From a virus: a stretch of DNA of 64,000 nt. The notes beneath the pieces were generated by a model, which saw nothing but the letters and a program-made list of their open reading frames with translations, was not told where the DNA came from and did no database searches. Position 1 is the stretch's first letter; every line of letters begins with the position of its first letter. Below are positions 18,504 through 27,609 of this stretch, one piece after another. The stretch spans positions 115,403 through 179,402 of IMG/VR virus record IMGVR_UViG_3300027906_000002, one strand, 5' to 3'. The position numbers were made by a program, and so were the translations under genes.

Positions 18504-20750
18504 ATGGCAGCCAATCAATCATCGCCAGGTATAGTTGTTCAGGAAAGAGACCTGACCACTATTACCAGCTTAGCAACAGCAAATGTGGGTGTATTAGCAG
18601 CTCCATTTGAATTAGGTCCTGTTGAAGAGGTAGTTCAGGTCTCGTCTGAAAGAGGTTTGGCAGAAATATTTGGAGAGCCTAACGAGTATAACTATGAGTA
18701 TTGGTTTACTGCGTCACAGTATCTTGCATACGGTGGTGTTCTTAAAACAATTAGGGTTGCATCTACTGCACTGAAGAATGGTGTTAATACAGGTACTGCT
18801 CCACTGATTAAAAATATTGATGATTATGAAGCAAATTACGAGGCTAGTGCTAACGGTTGGGAATTTGCTGCAAGAACTCCTGGTAGTAAAGGTAACTCGA
18901 TTGGTGTATTTGTAACAGATGCTGGTGCTGACCAGATTGCTGTTCTCCCTGCTCCTGGTTCAGGTAACGAGCATGAGTTTGTAGCAGACGCTGCAGTATC
19001 TGCTGCTTCTGGTGCTGCTGGTAAAGTATTTAAATATAGTATATTATTAACAGTTGATACTGTTGTTGGATCATTTACTCCTGGAGCAACTACAACAATT
19101 AACATTGGTGGTTCTCAAGAATCAGTTGATGTTCTTGCTTATGACGCTGCTAATAAGAAACTTGAAATTGGTCTTCCTAGTGGTGGTGTAACAGGTATTC
19201 TTACTGATGATCAAGTAATCACACAGGGTACTAACACTGCTGCAATTAATGCAACTATCGAACGTCGTCTATACGTTGGTTTAGATAACGCTAGTATTGA
19301 GTTTGTTGCTACTGATAGCATTCAAGATACTAACTCAACCGCAATTGCAATAGATTCAGTTCGTGGTGAGTACGCAGAGCGTGAGTATCTTCCTGGATTT
19401 AAGTGGATTAATGCTGGTGTCCGTCCTGGAACTTCTCAGTATGCAACAGCTGCTGGTGGTAGAAACGATGAAATTCATGTTCTTGTAATTGACGTTGATG
19501 GTAAAATCACTGGTACTGCTGGTGCAGTTCTTGAGAAATTTGTTGGTCTATCTAAAGCAGTTGATGCTAAGACTTCAGTTGGTGAAACAAACTACTACCC
19601 AACAGTAATTAAGCAAAGATCTGGTTACATCTATTGGGGATCACACGAAGCAACAGGATTTGCTGCAACTGGTACTTCATCTGATGGAGATTGGGGTCAG
19701 GATGCTGCACGTCAGTTTAACTTACTACGTTCATCTGGTGGTACTACAGATTTCCCTGGTGGAGTTACAACAGTTGGTTCTAAAAATAATGCAACATGGT
19801 ACTATCGTTTAGTAAGTGGTGCTGACTATACAGTTGCTGGAACTAACTATACTGTAGGTAGTTCTGATGTTCAATCAGCATATGAATTAGTTTCTGACCC
19901 TGAGTCACAAACAATCGACTTCATCCTTACTGGACCTTCTGGTGCTGATGATGCTTCCGCTATCGCTAAGATAACTTCACTGGTTAACATCGTTGAAGAG
20001 CGTAGAGATTGCATGTTATTTGTTTCTCCACGTAGAGCAAACGTTGTTGGTGTAAGTAACACAGGTACTGCAACAAATAACCTTGTTGATTTCTTTGATC
20101 AACTTCCAAGTTCTTCTTACGTTGTATTCGATTCTGGATACAAGTACATGTATGACAAGTACAATGATGTATATCGCTACGTTCCATGTAACGGTGACAT
20201 TGCTGGACTATGTTTACAGACAACAGAAGTTGCAGAACCTTGGTTCTCACCTGCTGGTTTCCAACGTGGTGGTATAAGAAATGCAATCAAACTTGCATAC
20301 ACACCTAACAAGACTCAGCGTGATACACTATACAGTTCAAGGATTAACCCAATAGTCGCATTCCCAGGACAAGGAATTGTTCTTTACGGTGATAAGACTG
20401 CACAATCATTTGCTAGTGCATTCGACAGAATTAACGTTCGTCGTCTGTTCCTTACAATTGAGCGTGTTATTGGTGGTGCTGCTAAGTCACAACTCTTCGA
20501 GCAAAACGATGAAGCACAAAGAGGTTTATTCCTTAACATCGTCGAACCATACATGAGAGATGTACAAGGTCGTCGTGGTGTAACTGACTTCTTAGTCAAG
20601 TGTGACGAGAGTAATAACCCAGCTGATGCAGTTGATCGTGGTGAATTCTACGCAGAAGTATATGTTAAGCCAACACGTACTATCAACTTCATTACACTAA
20701 CATTTGTTGCTACACGTACAGGTGTTTCCTTCGCTGAGGTTGCAAGCTAA
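18504..20750 (+). CDS. gp18: Tail sheath protein gp18
   Basis: 748 residues (T4: 659). It forms the contractile sheath around the tail tube. Family signs are the N-terminal Ser-Ser-Pro-Gly-Ile-Val-Val-Gln-Glu-Arg-Asp, the Phe-Gly-Glu-Pro-Asn motif with Trp-Phe-Thr-Ala around residues 55-75, and the C-terminal Pro-Thr-Arg-Thr-Ile-Asn-Phe-Ile segment typical of sheath proteins. The extra length lies in the Thr/Gly-rich middle (about 150-320), likely the exposed variable domain. Own late promoter upstream and terminator downstream. Confidence 0.95.
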   Translation: MAANQSSPGIVVQERDLTTITSLATANVGVLAAPFELGPVEEVVQVSSERGLAEIFGEPNEYNYEYWFTASQYLAYGGVLKTIRVASTALKNGVNTGTAPLIKNIDDYEANYEASANGWEFAARTPGSKGNSIGVFVTDAGADQIAVLPAPGSGNEHEFVADAAVSAASGAAGKVFKYSILLTVDTVVGSFTPGATTTINIGGSQESVDVLAYDAANKKLEIGLPSGGVTGILTDDQVITQGTNTAAINATIERRLYVGLDNASIEFVATDSIQDTNSTAIAIDSVRGEYAEREYLPGFKWINAGVRPGTSQYATAAGGRNDEIHVLVIDVDGKITGTAGAVLEKFVGLSKAVDAKTSVGETNYYPTVIKQRSGYIYWGSHEATGFAATGTSSDGDWGQDAARQFNLLRSSGGTTDFPGGVTTVGSKNNATWYYRLVSGADYTVAGTNYTVGSSDVQSAYELVSDPESQTIDFILTGPSGADDASAIAKITSLVNIVEERRDCMLFVSPRRANVVGVSNTGTATNNLVDFFDQLPSSSYVVFDSGYKYMYDKYNDVYRYVPCNGDIAGLCLQTTEVAEPWFSPAGFQRGGIRNAIKLAYTPNKTQRDTLYSSRINPIVAFPGQGIVLYGDKTAQSFASAFDRINVRRLFLTIERVIGGAAKSQLFEQNDEAQRGLFLNIVEPYMRDVQGRRGVTDFLVKCDESNNPADAVDRGEFYAEVYVKPTRTINFITLTFVATRTGVSFAEVAS

Positions 20751-20775
20751 ATAATTTCGAGTTCGAGATGGATTC

Positions 20776-20804
20776 AAATAGCGGAGTTTTCTCCGCTATT
20801 TTTA
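20776..20804 (+). terminator. Rho-independent terminator after sheath gene
   Basis: Perfect stem AAATAGCGGAG / CTCCGCTATTT with a TTTT loop, continuing into T bases. Lies 25 bases after the sheath stop and isolates it from the tube gene. Confidence 0.92.
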
Positions 20805-20825
20805 TGTCTAAAAATATTAATAATA

Positions 20826-20832
20826 CTAAATA
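20826..20832 (+). promoter_or_regulatory. Candidate late promoter variant (CTAAATA) for tail tube
   Basis: CTAAATA followed by TATAAAC, about 35 bases ahead of the tube ATG and just past the terminator, where a new promoter is needed. The same CTAAATA element recurs ahead of the portal and synthetase-like genes. Confidence 0.45.
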
Positions 20833-20865
20833 TAAACGAAAGGTTTTAACGTTAGGAATTTTCTC

Positions 20866-21483
20866 ATGGCTCAAAGAGGTAATATTGATACATTCAAATC
20901 GAATGTATACTCAGATTTCGCAAGACCCAATCTGTTCCAGGTGGATATAAATTTTCCTACTGACATTGGAGTAACTAATGCAGCAGCATTAAAAACATTA
21001 GGAAACTTTGTTGTTAGAGCAGCGAACTTACCAGCATCACAGATAGGTGTTGTTGAAGTTCCTTTTAGAGGACGTGTTTTGAAACTTGCTGGAGATCGTA
21101 CATTTGAACCTTGGACAATTACAATTCAGAACGATAGCGACTTTCAATTGAGAACTGCATTTGAAACTTGGATGCAGAAGATACAAGAGTATGATGAAAA
21201 CTATACTGCTGTTGCAACATCTACTACTAGTACTAGTAATACAGTTGGTTACTTTGCAGATATGGATGTTCATCAGTTATCTAGAAATGAAAAAGGTACT
21301 GCTAGTGGAACTACTGGAGGACAAGATACATCACATAAAGTGATTAAGTCTTATAAGTTCTTCCAATGCTTCCCAAGCAATATTGCAGCAATAGATTTGG
21401 ACTTCGGAAATAATGATGCTGTTGAAGAATTCACTGTAGAGTTACAAGTCCAGTACTGGAAGCCAACAGCAGTTGCTTCATAA
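20866..21483 (+). CDS. gp19: Tail tube protein gp19
   Basis: 205 residues (T4: 163). It polymerises into the inner tail tube. Recognised from Ala-Arg-Pro-Asn-Leu-Phe-Gln-Val near the N-terminus, Ala-Ala-Asn-Leu-Pro-Ala-Ser, Val-Pro-Phe-Arg-Gly-Arg and Glu-Pro-Trp-Thr-Ile, all typical of the family, and from its place between sheath and portal. A Thr/Ser-rich insertion near residues 115-150 accounts for the extra length. Confidence 0.93.
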   Translation: MAQRGNIDTFKSNVYSDFARPNLFQVDINFPTDIGVTNAAALKTLGNFVVRAANLPASQIGVVEVPFRGRVLKLAGDRTFEPWTITIQNDSDFQLRTAFETWMQKIQEYDENYTAVATSTTSTSNTVGYFADMDVHQLSRNEKGTASGTTGGQDTSHKVIKSYKFFQCFPSNIAAIDLDFGNNDAVEEFTVELQVQYWKPTAVAS

Positions 21484-21502
21484 GTAGCGTTCTGGAAATT
21501 GT

Positions 21503-21509
21503 CTAAATA
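21503..21509 (+). promoter_or_regulatory. Candidate late promoter variant (CTAAATA) for portal
   Basis: CTAAATA followed by G in the 51-base gap between tube and portal genes, about 26 bases ahead of the portal ATG. Similar in form and spacing to the element ahead of the tube gene. Confidence 0.4.
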
Positions 21510-21534
21510 GAGTAGGAACAATAAGTTTTAAATA

Positions 21535-23151
21535 ATGTCGCAGCTCTTTGGATTTAGTTTAGAGAGGGCAAAGAAGGTTCCCAAGGGGCCTTCTTTTGTT
21601 CAAAAGGATAGTCTAGATGGATCACAACCTATCGTAGGTGGTGGTTACTATGGCTATTCGGTTGATTTTGATGGTACAGTTCGTAATGATTATGAACTCA
21701 TCACCCGATATAGGGAGATGGTTTTACAACCAGAATGTGATAGTGCAGTTGATGATGTAGTTAACGAGACTATCTGTGGTAATTTCGATGATGTTCCTAT
21801 AGCAGTAGAGCTATCAAATCTAAAACAATCAGAAAAAATTAAGAAGTTGATACGTGAGGAGTTCGATGAAATCCTCCGTCTTCTTGATTTTGATAATAGA
21901 TCTTACGAAATCTTCCGTCGATGGTATGTTGATGGGAGATTATTTTTTCATAAAGTAATCGATCCTAAAAACCCTAGAGGTGGGATGATCGAACTTAGAT
22001 ATATTGACCCTCGTAAGATTCGCAAGGTAACTGAGTATGAGGAAAAGAAACCTGGTGAGTTAAGAGGTGTTGATCTTAATACTCAACTTACACAGAAGTC
22101 AGCATCATATTTCTTATACAATCCAAAAGGATTGAAGAATAGTACCAACCAAGGTATGAGGATTGCTCCTGATTCTGTGACATATTGTCACTCTGGTATA
22201 CAAGATCTCAACAAGAATATGGTCTTGTCTCATTTGCATAAAGCAATTAAGGCAGTCAATCAGTTAAGAATGATTGAAGACTCTCTTGTTATCTACAGAT
22301 TATCAAGAGCACCAGAAAGAAGAATTTTTTATATTGATGTAGGTAACCTTCCAAAGAATAAAGCGGAACAATACTTACGTGAAGTAATGGGTCGTTACAG
22401 GAACAAACTTGTATACGATGCAAACACTGGTGAGATAAAGGATGACAAGAAGTTCATGTCCATGTTGGAAGACTTCTGGTTACCTAGAAGAGAAGGTGGA
22501 AGAGGAACTGAGATTACTACATTACCTGGTGGTCAGAACCTTGGAGAACTAGAAGACGTTAAGTACTTCCAGAAGAAACTATACAAATCACTGAACGTTC
22601 CTAACTCAAGATTAGAGACAGAGACTACATTTAACATTGGTCGTGCTGCTGAGATCACAAGAGATGAGGTTAAGTTCCAGAAGTTTGTAGCAAGACTGCG
22701 TAAGAGATTTGGTGAATTATTCATAGATCTCCTTAAAACACAATTAGTTTTAAAGGGTATTGTTTCCATTGAAGAATGGGAAGAGATGAAAGAGCACATT
22801 CAATTCGATTATATTGCTGATAACTATTTCACAGAACTAAAAGAGATAGAAATCCGTAACGAAAGAATGAATGAAGTTAACCAAATAGATCCTTATGTTG
22901 GTAAATACTTCTCTATTGAGTATGTCAGGAAGCAGGTTCTTAAACAAACTGATATCGAAGTTAAAGAAATTGATAAGCAAATCGAAAGGGAAATGGCAGA
23001 AGGTTTAATATCCGATCCTGCAATGGAAATGGAGATGATGCAAGCTGGTGAAGTTGGTCCTGGAGGTACTCCTGCAGCTCCAGATGGTGCTCTTGCACCA
23101 GACTCATCTTCCGTAGTTACACCTGCTGATCAGCGCAAAGGTGAATTTTAG
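21535..23151 (+). CDS. gp20: Portal vertex protein gp20
   Basis: 538 residues (T4: 524). The dodecameric ring through which DNA enters and leaves the head; the widely used cyanomyovirus marker gene. Signs include Asp-Gly-Arg-Leu-Phe-Phe-His-Lys, Tyr-Ile-Asp-Pro-Arg-Lys-Ile-Arg, Arg-Ala-Pro-Glu-Arg-Arg-Ile-Phe-Tyr-Ile-Asp and Glu-Thr-Glu-Thr-Thr-Phe-Asn. The C-terminus is Pro/Ala/Asp-rich and probably flexible. Complete. Confidence 0.97.
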   Translation: MSQLFGFSLERAKKVPKGPSFVQKDSLDGSQPIVGGGYYGYSVDFDGTVRNDYELITRYREMVLQPECDSAVDDVVNETICGNFDDVPIAVELSNLKQSEKIKKLIREEFDEILRLLDFDNRSYEIFRRWYVDGRLFFHKVIDPKNPRGGMIELRYIDPRKIRKVTEYEEKKPGELRGVDLNTQLTQKSASYFLYNPKGLKNSTNQGMRIAPDSVTYCHSGIQDLNKNMVLSHLHKAIKAVNQLRMIEDSLVIYRLSRAPERRIFYIDVGNLPKNKAEQYLREVMGRYRNKLVYDANTGEIKDDKKFMSMLEDFWLPRREGGRGTEITTLPGGQNLGELEDVKYFQKKLYKSLNVPNSRLETETTFNIGRAAEITRDEVKFQKFVARLRKRFGELFIDLLKTQLVLKGIVSIEEWEEMKEHIQFDYIADNYFTELKEIEIRNERMNEVNQIDPYVGKYFSIEYVRKQVLKQTDIEVKEIDKQIEREMAEGLISDPAMEMEMMQAGEVGPGGTPAAPDGALAPDSSSVVTPADQRKGEF

Positions 23152-23162
23152 ATAAATAAATA
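23152..23162 (+). promoter_or_regulatory. Candidate late promoter (ATAAATAAATA)
   Basis: Two overlapping ATAAATA cores directly after the portal stop, 17-27 bases before the next ATG. Likely drives the prohead core/protease genes, though the distance to the start codon is short. Confidence 0.5.
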
Positions 23163-23178
23163 AGAAAGTGGAGTTATT

Positions 23179-23538
23179 ATGCCTAGTGAAATAGCACAAT
23201 CTATTGTGAATAGTATCTTTGCCGATGAGAAATCTAAGGCAATAGAGACAACTAATGATGCTTTGAGTGCAGCTACCTATGATGCAATTCAAGCAAAGAA
23301 GCTTGAGTTTGCTAAGGACTGGGGTTTCGACCTTGGTGATACAGGACAAGCTGCTGCAGATGATATTGCTGCCAAAGTTTCTGATGGTCAAGAACCACCA
23401 GAGCTTGCACCTACTGCTGGTGAAATAGCAAATCAAGAAGCAGAACAGGAAGAAGTTCCTGATCCACTACCACCAAATACCGCAGTGGTAGATTCTATCG
23501 AACCTATAGAGGAACCAACAGATGAGACTAATAGCTGA
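23179..23538 (+). CDS. Prohead core protein candidate (gp67/gp68 position)
   Basis: 119 residues between portal and protease, the place held by the small prohead core proteins gp67 and gp68 in T4. The N-terminal half is helical (Ser-Ile-Val-Asn-Ser-Ile-Phe, then Ala-Ile-Glu-Thr-Thr-Asn-Asp-Ala-Leu), vaguely like T4 gp68; the C-terminal half is acidic and Pro-rich, suited to being processed by gp21. Identity rests mainly on position. It overlaps the protease gene by 17 bases. Confidence 0.65.
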   Translation: MPSEIAQSIVNSIFADEKSKAIETTNDALSAATYDAIQAKKLEFAKDWGFDLGDTGQAAADDIAAKVSDGQEPPELAPTAGEIANQEAEQEEVPDPLPPNTAVVDSIEPIEEPTDETNS

Positions 23539-24166
23539 AGAAATAACCGAAGTTAACTTTTTATCCGAAGAAAAGGATGGGAAGAAGTCACACTTTATAG
23601 AAGGTGTCTTTCTACAGGCAGAGATATCAAATAAGAATGGTCGCAGGTATCCATTCAAAACTCTCGAAAGAGAAGTTGCTAAATATGATGAGGGTTATAT
23701 CCGTAAGGGTCGTGCTCTTGGTGAGTTAGGACATCCCGATGGACCTTCCATCAATCTGGATAAAGTATCTCACAAAATAGAATCTCTTAAAGCAGAAGGT
23801 AATAACTTTATTGGACGTGCAAAGATTCTTGATACACCTATGGGCAACATTGCCAAGTCATTACTCGATGAGGGTGTGAGTCTTGGTGTTTCTAGTCGTG
23901 GTATGGGTTCTCTTCGTAAAGAAGGTAACACTAATATAGTACAGGATGACTTTATGCTTGCAACTGCTGCCGATATAGTAGCAGATCCATCAGCACCAGA
24001 TGCTTTTGTTGATGGAATTATGGAAGGAAAGGAATGGGTTTGGGATAATGGACTACTAAAAGAGTCTGCAGTTACTCAAATCAAGAAAGAAATTGATCAA
24101 GCAACTCTTATAAACATTCAAGAACGGAAGGTTTCCGCATTTGACAAGTTTTTAAGAAGTTTGTAA
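23522..24166 (+). CDS. gp21: Prohead core scaffold protease gp21
   Basis: 214 residues (T4: 212). The serine protease that removes the scaffold and trims head proteins during maturation. Likely catalytic His is in Gly-Glu-Leu-Gly-His-Pro-Asp-Gly-Pro (about 74-82) and Ser in Leu-Gly-Val-Ser-Ser-Arg-Gly (about 120-126), as in T4-type prohead proteases. A conserved Asn-Gly-Arg-Arg-Tyr-Pro lies near residue 40. Followed by a late promoter and the scaffold gene. Confidence 0.94.
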   Translation: MRLIAEEITEVNFLSEEKDGKKSHFIEGVFLQAEISNKNGRRYPFKTLEREVAKYDEGYIRKGRALGELGHPDGPSINLDKVSHKIESLKAEGNNFIGRAKILDTPMGNIAKSLLDEGVSLGVSSRGMGSLRKEGNTNIVQDDFMLATAADIVADPSAPDAFVDGIMEGKEWVWDNGLLKESAVTQIKKEIDQATLINIQERKVSAFDKFLRSL

Positions 24167-24168
24167 TT

Positions 24169-24176
24169 TATAAATA
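24169..24176 (+). promoter_or_regulatory. T4-like late promoter (TATAAATA)
   Basis: Exact TATAAATA octamer two bases after the protease stop, about 38 bases before the scaffold ATG. Probably gives high late expression of scaffold and capsid genes. Confidence 0.8.
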
Positions 24177-24213
24177 AACATAGACAAACGCTAATACGAC
24201 GGAGTTTAAACAA

Positions 24214-25299
24214 ATGTCTGAGACCTCTACTAAAGAGTTAGATTCAATGGAAAACGTGACTGAAGACGCAGCTACTGGTTCTACAGCAATCAAGAAAGGC
24301 GCAACTGCAGGAGAAAAAATCGATACTTCTGGAGCAAAACATACTAATATTGGTGGAACAGATAGTTCATCGGAAGAAGGTGCTAAGGGTACGAAGAACC
24401 TTGGTGCATCTGCTGCTGGATCTACTTCTGTTGAAGGAGATAAGTCAATTAAGACTAAGCCTTCTGACGCAGGTACTGGTAACGTAGGTGCTGCTTTGTC
24501 TAATAAGATCTTCGATTCGGAAGAGAAAGATGGGGAAACAATCCAAGAAGAGCCAAGCACTGAAGAAGCCAAGTACGACTTTAGTGAAGATGTTGACGCT
24601 CTTGTCGCTGGTGAAGAACTCTCAGAAGACTTCCGAGTAAAAGCGAAGACACTTTTTGAGGCGGTTGTTACTCAAAGAGTTAACGAAGAGACTAAAACTC
24701 TTCAAGAGGCTTATGAATCTGCCTTGACTGAAGAAGTCGAAAAGGTTAAAACAGAATTGGCCGAGAAGGTTGATGACTACATCTCTTATGCTGCAAAGCA
24801 GTGGTTGGAAGAAAACGCACTTGCTGTAGAGCATGGTATCAGAGTGGAGATGGCAGAATCATTTACTGAAGGGCTCAAAAAGTTATTCGTGGAACAGAAC
24901 TTTACTGTTCCCGAAGAAAAATTCAACCTACTTGACGGTATGGCTGAAGAGTTAAATGGTATGGAAACAAAGCTCAACGAACAGATCGACACCAACGTCT
25001 CATTGAATAAGAGAATTGGTGAGTTTGTTAAAATGGAAATTGTGAACGAATGTGCTACTGGACTTGCTGAAACCCAAAAGGAGAAGCTTGTTTCATTGGC
25101 AGAAGGGGTTGAGTTTGAAAATGAATCAGACTTTAAAAAGAAAGTCGAAACTATCAAGGAATCATACTTCACTAGGAAGGCTGAGTCTGCAGAAACTGCA
25201 GTCGAACCCACCGAAGAAGCTTCTGCACCTTTGGTAGAAAACAACGAAACTGGCACGATGTCTAAGTACGTCGATGCGATTTCTCGTTGGTCCAAATAA
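24214..25299 (+). CDS. gp22: Prohead core scaffold protein gp22
   Basis: 361 residues (T4: 269). It forms the inner core on which the capsid assembles and is degraded by gp21. The N-terminal third is low-complexity Ser/Thr/Gly/Glu/Lys; the remainder is highly charged helix and coiled coil (Val-Glu-Lys-Val-Lys-Thr-Glu-Leu-Ala-Glu-Lys-Val and similar). Many Glu residues supply gp21 cleavage points. Identity comes from position between gp21 and gp23 and composition. The longer N-terminus is unlike T4. Confidence 0.88.
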   Translation: MSETSTKELDSMENVTEDAATGSTAIKKGATAGEKIDTSGAKHTNIGGTDSSSEEGAKGTKNLGASAAGSTSVEGDKSIKTKPSDAGTGNVGAALSNKIFDSEEKDGETIQEEPSTEEAKYDFSEDVDALVAGEELSEDFRVKAKTLFEAVVTQRVNEETKTLQEAYESALTEEVEKVKTELAEKVDDYISYAAKQWLEENALAVEHGIRVEMAESFTEGLKKLFVEQNFTVPEEKFNLLDGMAEELNGMETKLNEQIDTNVSLNKRIGEFVKMEIVNECATGLAETQKEKLVSLAEGVEFENESDFKKKVETIKESYFTRKAESAETAVEPTEEASAPLVENNETGTMSKYVDAISRWSK

Positions 25300-25327
25300 T
25301 AAATCACTTTAAGGAATTATAAAACTA

Positions 25328-26728
25328 ATGTCTAACATTAAACAACTCCAAGAAAAGTGGGCCCCTGTTCTTAATCACGATGCTCTTCCAGAGATCGAGG
25401 ATACTTATAAGAAAGGCGTTGTAGCCCAACTTCTTGAAAACCAGGAAAAAGCACAGATCGAAGAAGGAAACATTCTTAACGAAACTCTTCAGACTGTAGG
25501 TACAGGTGGATATGGTGCTGGTAGTACCGCCACAGGTCCAGTTGCTGGTTTCGACCCCGTTCTAATCAGTCTTATCCGTCGTTCAATGCCTAAGCTAATT
25601 GCTTATGACATTGCTGGTGTTCAACCAATGACAGGTCCAACAGGACTTATCTTTGCGATGAGAACCAACTACGGTACAGAAAGAGATGCTACAGACTCTG
25701 ATTACAGAGAGGCATTCTTCAATGAGCCTAACGCTGGATTCTCTGGTGGCCCAGGTAATCGTCTTGCTGACTATGATCCTAGTGCTTCTGGTTCTGCAAT
25801 CAACGATGCTGAAGGTACTAACCCTGCATTGCTTAACGACTCTTCACCAGGAACTTACGAGTTAACAGGTGATGCCACTGGAATGGCAACAACCACTGCT
25901 GAAGCACTGGATGACAGCTCTGCTGCAACAGCCTTCAGAGAAATGGGTTTCTCAATCGAGAAAGTAACAGTTACTGCGAAGTCACGTGCTTTAAAGGCTG
26001 AGTACTCAATCGAACTAGCTCAAGACTTGAAAGCAATTCATGGTCTAGATGCCGAGCAAGAGTTATCAAACATTCTCTCAACAGAGATACTTGCTGAAAT
26101 CAACAGAGAAGTTGTTCGTACTATCTACGTTAATGCTGTAGAAGGTGCTCAGAACAATACTGCTGATGCTGGTATATTTGACCTAGACGTTGACTCCAAT
26201 GGTAGATGGTCAGTTGAGAAGTTCAAAGGACTACTCTTCCAAATCGAAAGAGATGCTAACGCTATCGGACAGCAAACTCGTCGTGGAAAGGGCAACATCT
26301 TGGTCTGTTCTGCAGACGTTGCTTCTGCTCTAGGAATGGCTGGTGTACTTGATTACACTCCTGCTCTTAATGGCAACAACGCTCTTACTGGTGTTGATGA
26401 TACTGCAAGCACACTTGTTGGTACTCTTAACGGTAAGATCAAGGTTTATGTTGATCCTTATTCTGCTAACGTTGCTGACAAGCACTTCTACGTTGCTGGA
26501 TACAAAGGTACTTCACCTTATGACGCTGGATTATTCTATTGCCCATATGTACCTCTACAGCAGGTCAGAGCAATTAATCCTAACACCTTCCAACCAAAAA
26601 TTGGCTTTAAGACTCGTTACGGAATGGTTTCTAACCCATTTGCTCAAGGTCTTACACAAGGTTCTGGTGCTCTTACAGCTAACACCAACAAGTACTACAG
26701 ACGTGTACAAGTTGCAAACATAATGTAA
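25328..26728 (+). CDS. gp23: Major capsid protein gp23
   Basis: 466 residues. The hexameric shell protein of T4-like heads. Recognisable segments are Gln-Glu-Lys-Trp-Ala-Pro-Val-Leu, Leu-Ile-Arg-Arg-Ser-Met-Pro, Val-Gln-Pro-Met-Thr-Gly-Pro-Thr-Gly-Leu-Ile, Glu-Met-Gly-Phe-Ser-Ile-Glu-Lys-Val and the C-terminal Lys-Thr-Arg-Tyr-Gly-Met-Val-Ser-Asn-Pro. Ile-Glu-Glu-Gly near residue 41 fits the gp21 cleavage pattern (inference). A strong terminator follows. Confidence 0.97.
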   Translation: MSNIKQLQEKWAPVLNHDALPEIEDTYKKGVVAQLLENQEKAQIEEGNILNETLQTVGTGGYGAGSTATGPVAGFDPVLISLIRRSMPKLIAYDIAGVQPMTGPTGLIFAMRTNYGTERDATDSDYREAFFNEPNAGFSGGPGNRLADYDPSASGSAINDAEGTNPALLNDSSPGTYELTGDATGMATTTAEALDDSSAATAFREMGFSIEKVTVTAKSRALKAEYSIELAQDLKAIHGLDAEQELSNILSTEILAEINREVVRTIYVNAVEGAQNNTADAGIFDLDVDSNGRWSVEKFKGLLFQIERDANAIGQQTRRGKGNILVCSADVASALGMAGVLDYTPALNGNNALTGVDDTASTLVGTLNGKIKVYVDPYSANVADKHFYVAGYKGTSPYDAGLFYCPYVPLQQVRAINPNTFQPKIGFKTRYGMVSNPFAQGLTQGSGALTANTNKYYRRVQVANIM

Positions 26729-26750
26729 TGTGATTCTTTTCACACATTTT

Positions 26751-26779
26751 AAAGAGACCCCAAAGGGGTCTCTTTTTTT
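26751..26779 (+). terminator. Rho-independent terminator after major capsid gene
   Basis: Perfect 11-bp stem AAAGAGACCCC / GGGGTCTCTTT with an AAA loop and a run of seven Ts. Ends the head-gene transcript. The AAAGAGACC / GGTCTCTTT arms recur in the terminator at 55600. Confidence 0.95.
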
Positions 26780-26782
26780 ATG

Positions 26783-26789
26783 CTAAATA
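26783..26789 (+). promoter_or_regulatory. Candidate late promoter variant (CTAAATA)
   Basis: CTAAATA followed by G lies just past the capsid terminator and about 21 bases before the synthetase-like ATG, where a fresh promoter is required. Same element as at 21503 and 28231. Confidence 0.4.
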
Positions 26790-26809
26790 GATTAGTTTGA
26801 CTAAAAATA

Positions 26810-27601
26810 ATGACAAGCTTGATTGATCCAAAGAAATATACTGAGACAGTGGGGCGTTTACGCTCCTTTTTTTTAGCCAAAGGATTCTATGAAGTACATA
26901 CACAAAACCGTTTAAGTATACTTGCTGCTTGTGAAGATCCAGAAACAGTAGCAACATATAATTACGGTGGTAATATATGGCCACTACCACAAACAGGTCA
27001 GATGTGGCTTGAACATGAATTACTTTCTAACCCTTCAGCAGAAGGGTTTTTCTGTGTCTCAACGTCTTATAGGGCAGAACCAAACCCAGTACCAGGAAGA
27101 CATGAAACGATCTTCCCTATGTTTGAGTTTGAAATGAAGGGGGATGTAGAAGATCTTAAGAGCATGGAGATTGATCTATGCAAATATCTAGGACTTCCTG
27201 AGTTAGATATAGAAACTTATGAAGACTGGTCTAATAAATTCAACACGAAAGAACTAGACCATGACCATGAAAAGGCAATTGGTTCTGGTATGATTACAGA
27301 GTTCCCTGAATGGACATCACCTTTCTGGAACATGTCTAGGAACGATGATGGAACCAGTAGAAAGATTGATGTTATCTTAGGTGGCATGGAAACCATTGGT
27401 AGTGCAGAACGCAGTACTGATAAAGAACAGATGCGTAATACCTTCTACACCATATCTGATGGTGGGTATGCTCAACTTATTATCGATAAGTTTGGTAGAA
27501 GTAGAGTAGAGAAAGAACTAGAAGACTTCCTCTCATTTGATTTCTTCCCTCGTTCTGGAGGTGGGATAGGAGTCCAACGTCTAATGTCAGCCCTTTCATA
27601 G
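26810..27601 (+). CDS. AsnRS/AspRS-like class II synthetase core without anticodon-binding domain (asparagine synthetase-like)
   Basis: 263 residues. Class II motifs are visible: a motif 1-like Phe-Leu-Ala-Lys-Gly-Phe-Tyr-Glu-Val-His-Thr (about 21-31), motif 2 as SYRAEPN then GRHETIFPMFEFEM (about 86-108), an active-site stretch ending Gly-Gly-Met-Glu-Thr-Ile-Gly-Ser-Ala-Glu-Arg-Ser, and motif 3 GGGIGVQRLM near 250-259. The middle (Glu-Phe-Pro-Glu-Trp-Thr-Ser-Pro-Phe-Trp) corresponds to the Tyr-Pro...Phe-Tyr segment of AsnRS. The N-terminal OB-fold that binds anticodons is absent and no start lies upstream to supply it. This matches the layout of archaeal AsnRS-derived asparagine synthetases, so the product could be asparagine rather than Asn-tRNA. 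A tRNA with a GUU anticodon follows eight bases later. Confidence 0.75.
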   Translation: MTSLIDPKKYTETVGRLRSFFLAKGFYEVHTQNRLSILAACEDPETVATYNYGGNIWPLPQTGQMWLEHELLSNPSAEGFFCVSTSYRAEPNPVPGRHETIFPMFEFEMKGDVEDLKSMEIDLCKYLGLPELDIETYEDWSNKFNTKELDHDHEKAIGSGMITEFPEWTSPFWNMSRNDDGTSRKIDVILGGMETIGSAERSTDKEQMRNTFYTISDGGYAQLIIDKFGRSRVEKELEDFLSFDFFPRSGGGIGVQRLMSALS

Positions 27602-27609
27602 GGCTACAT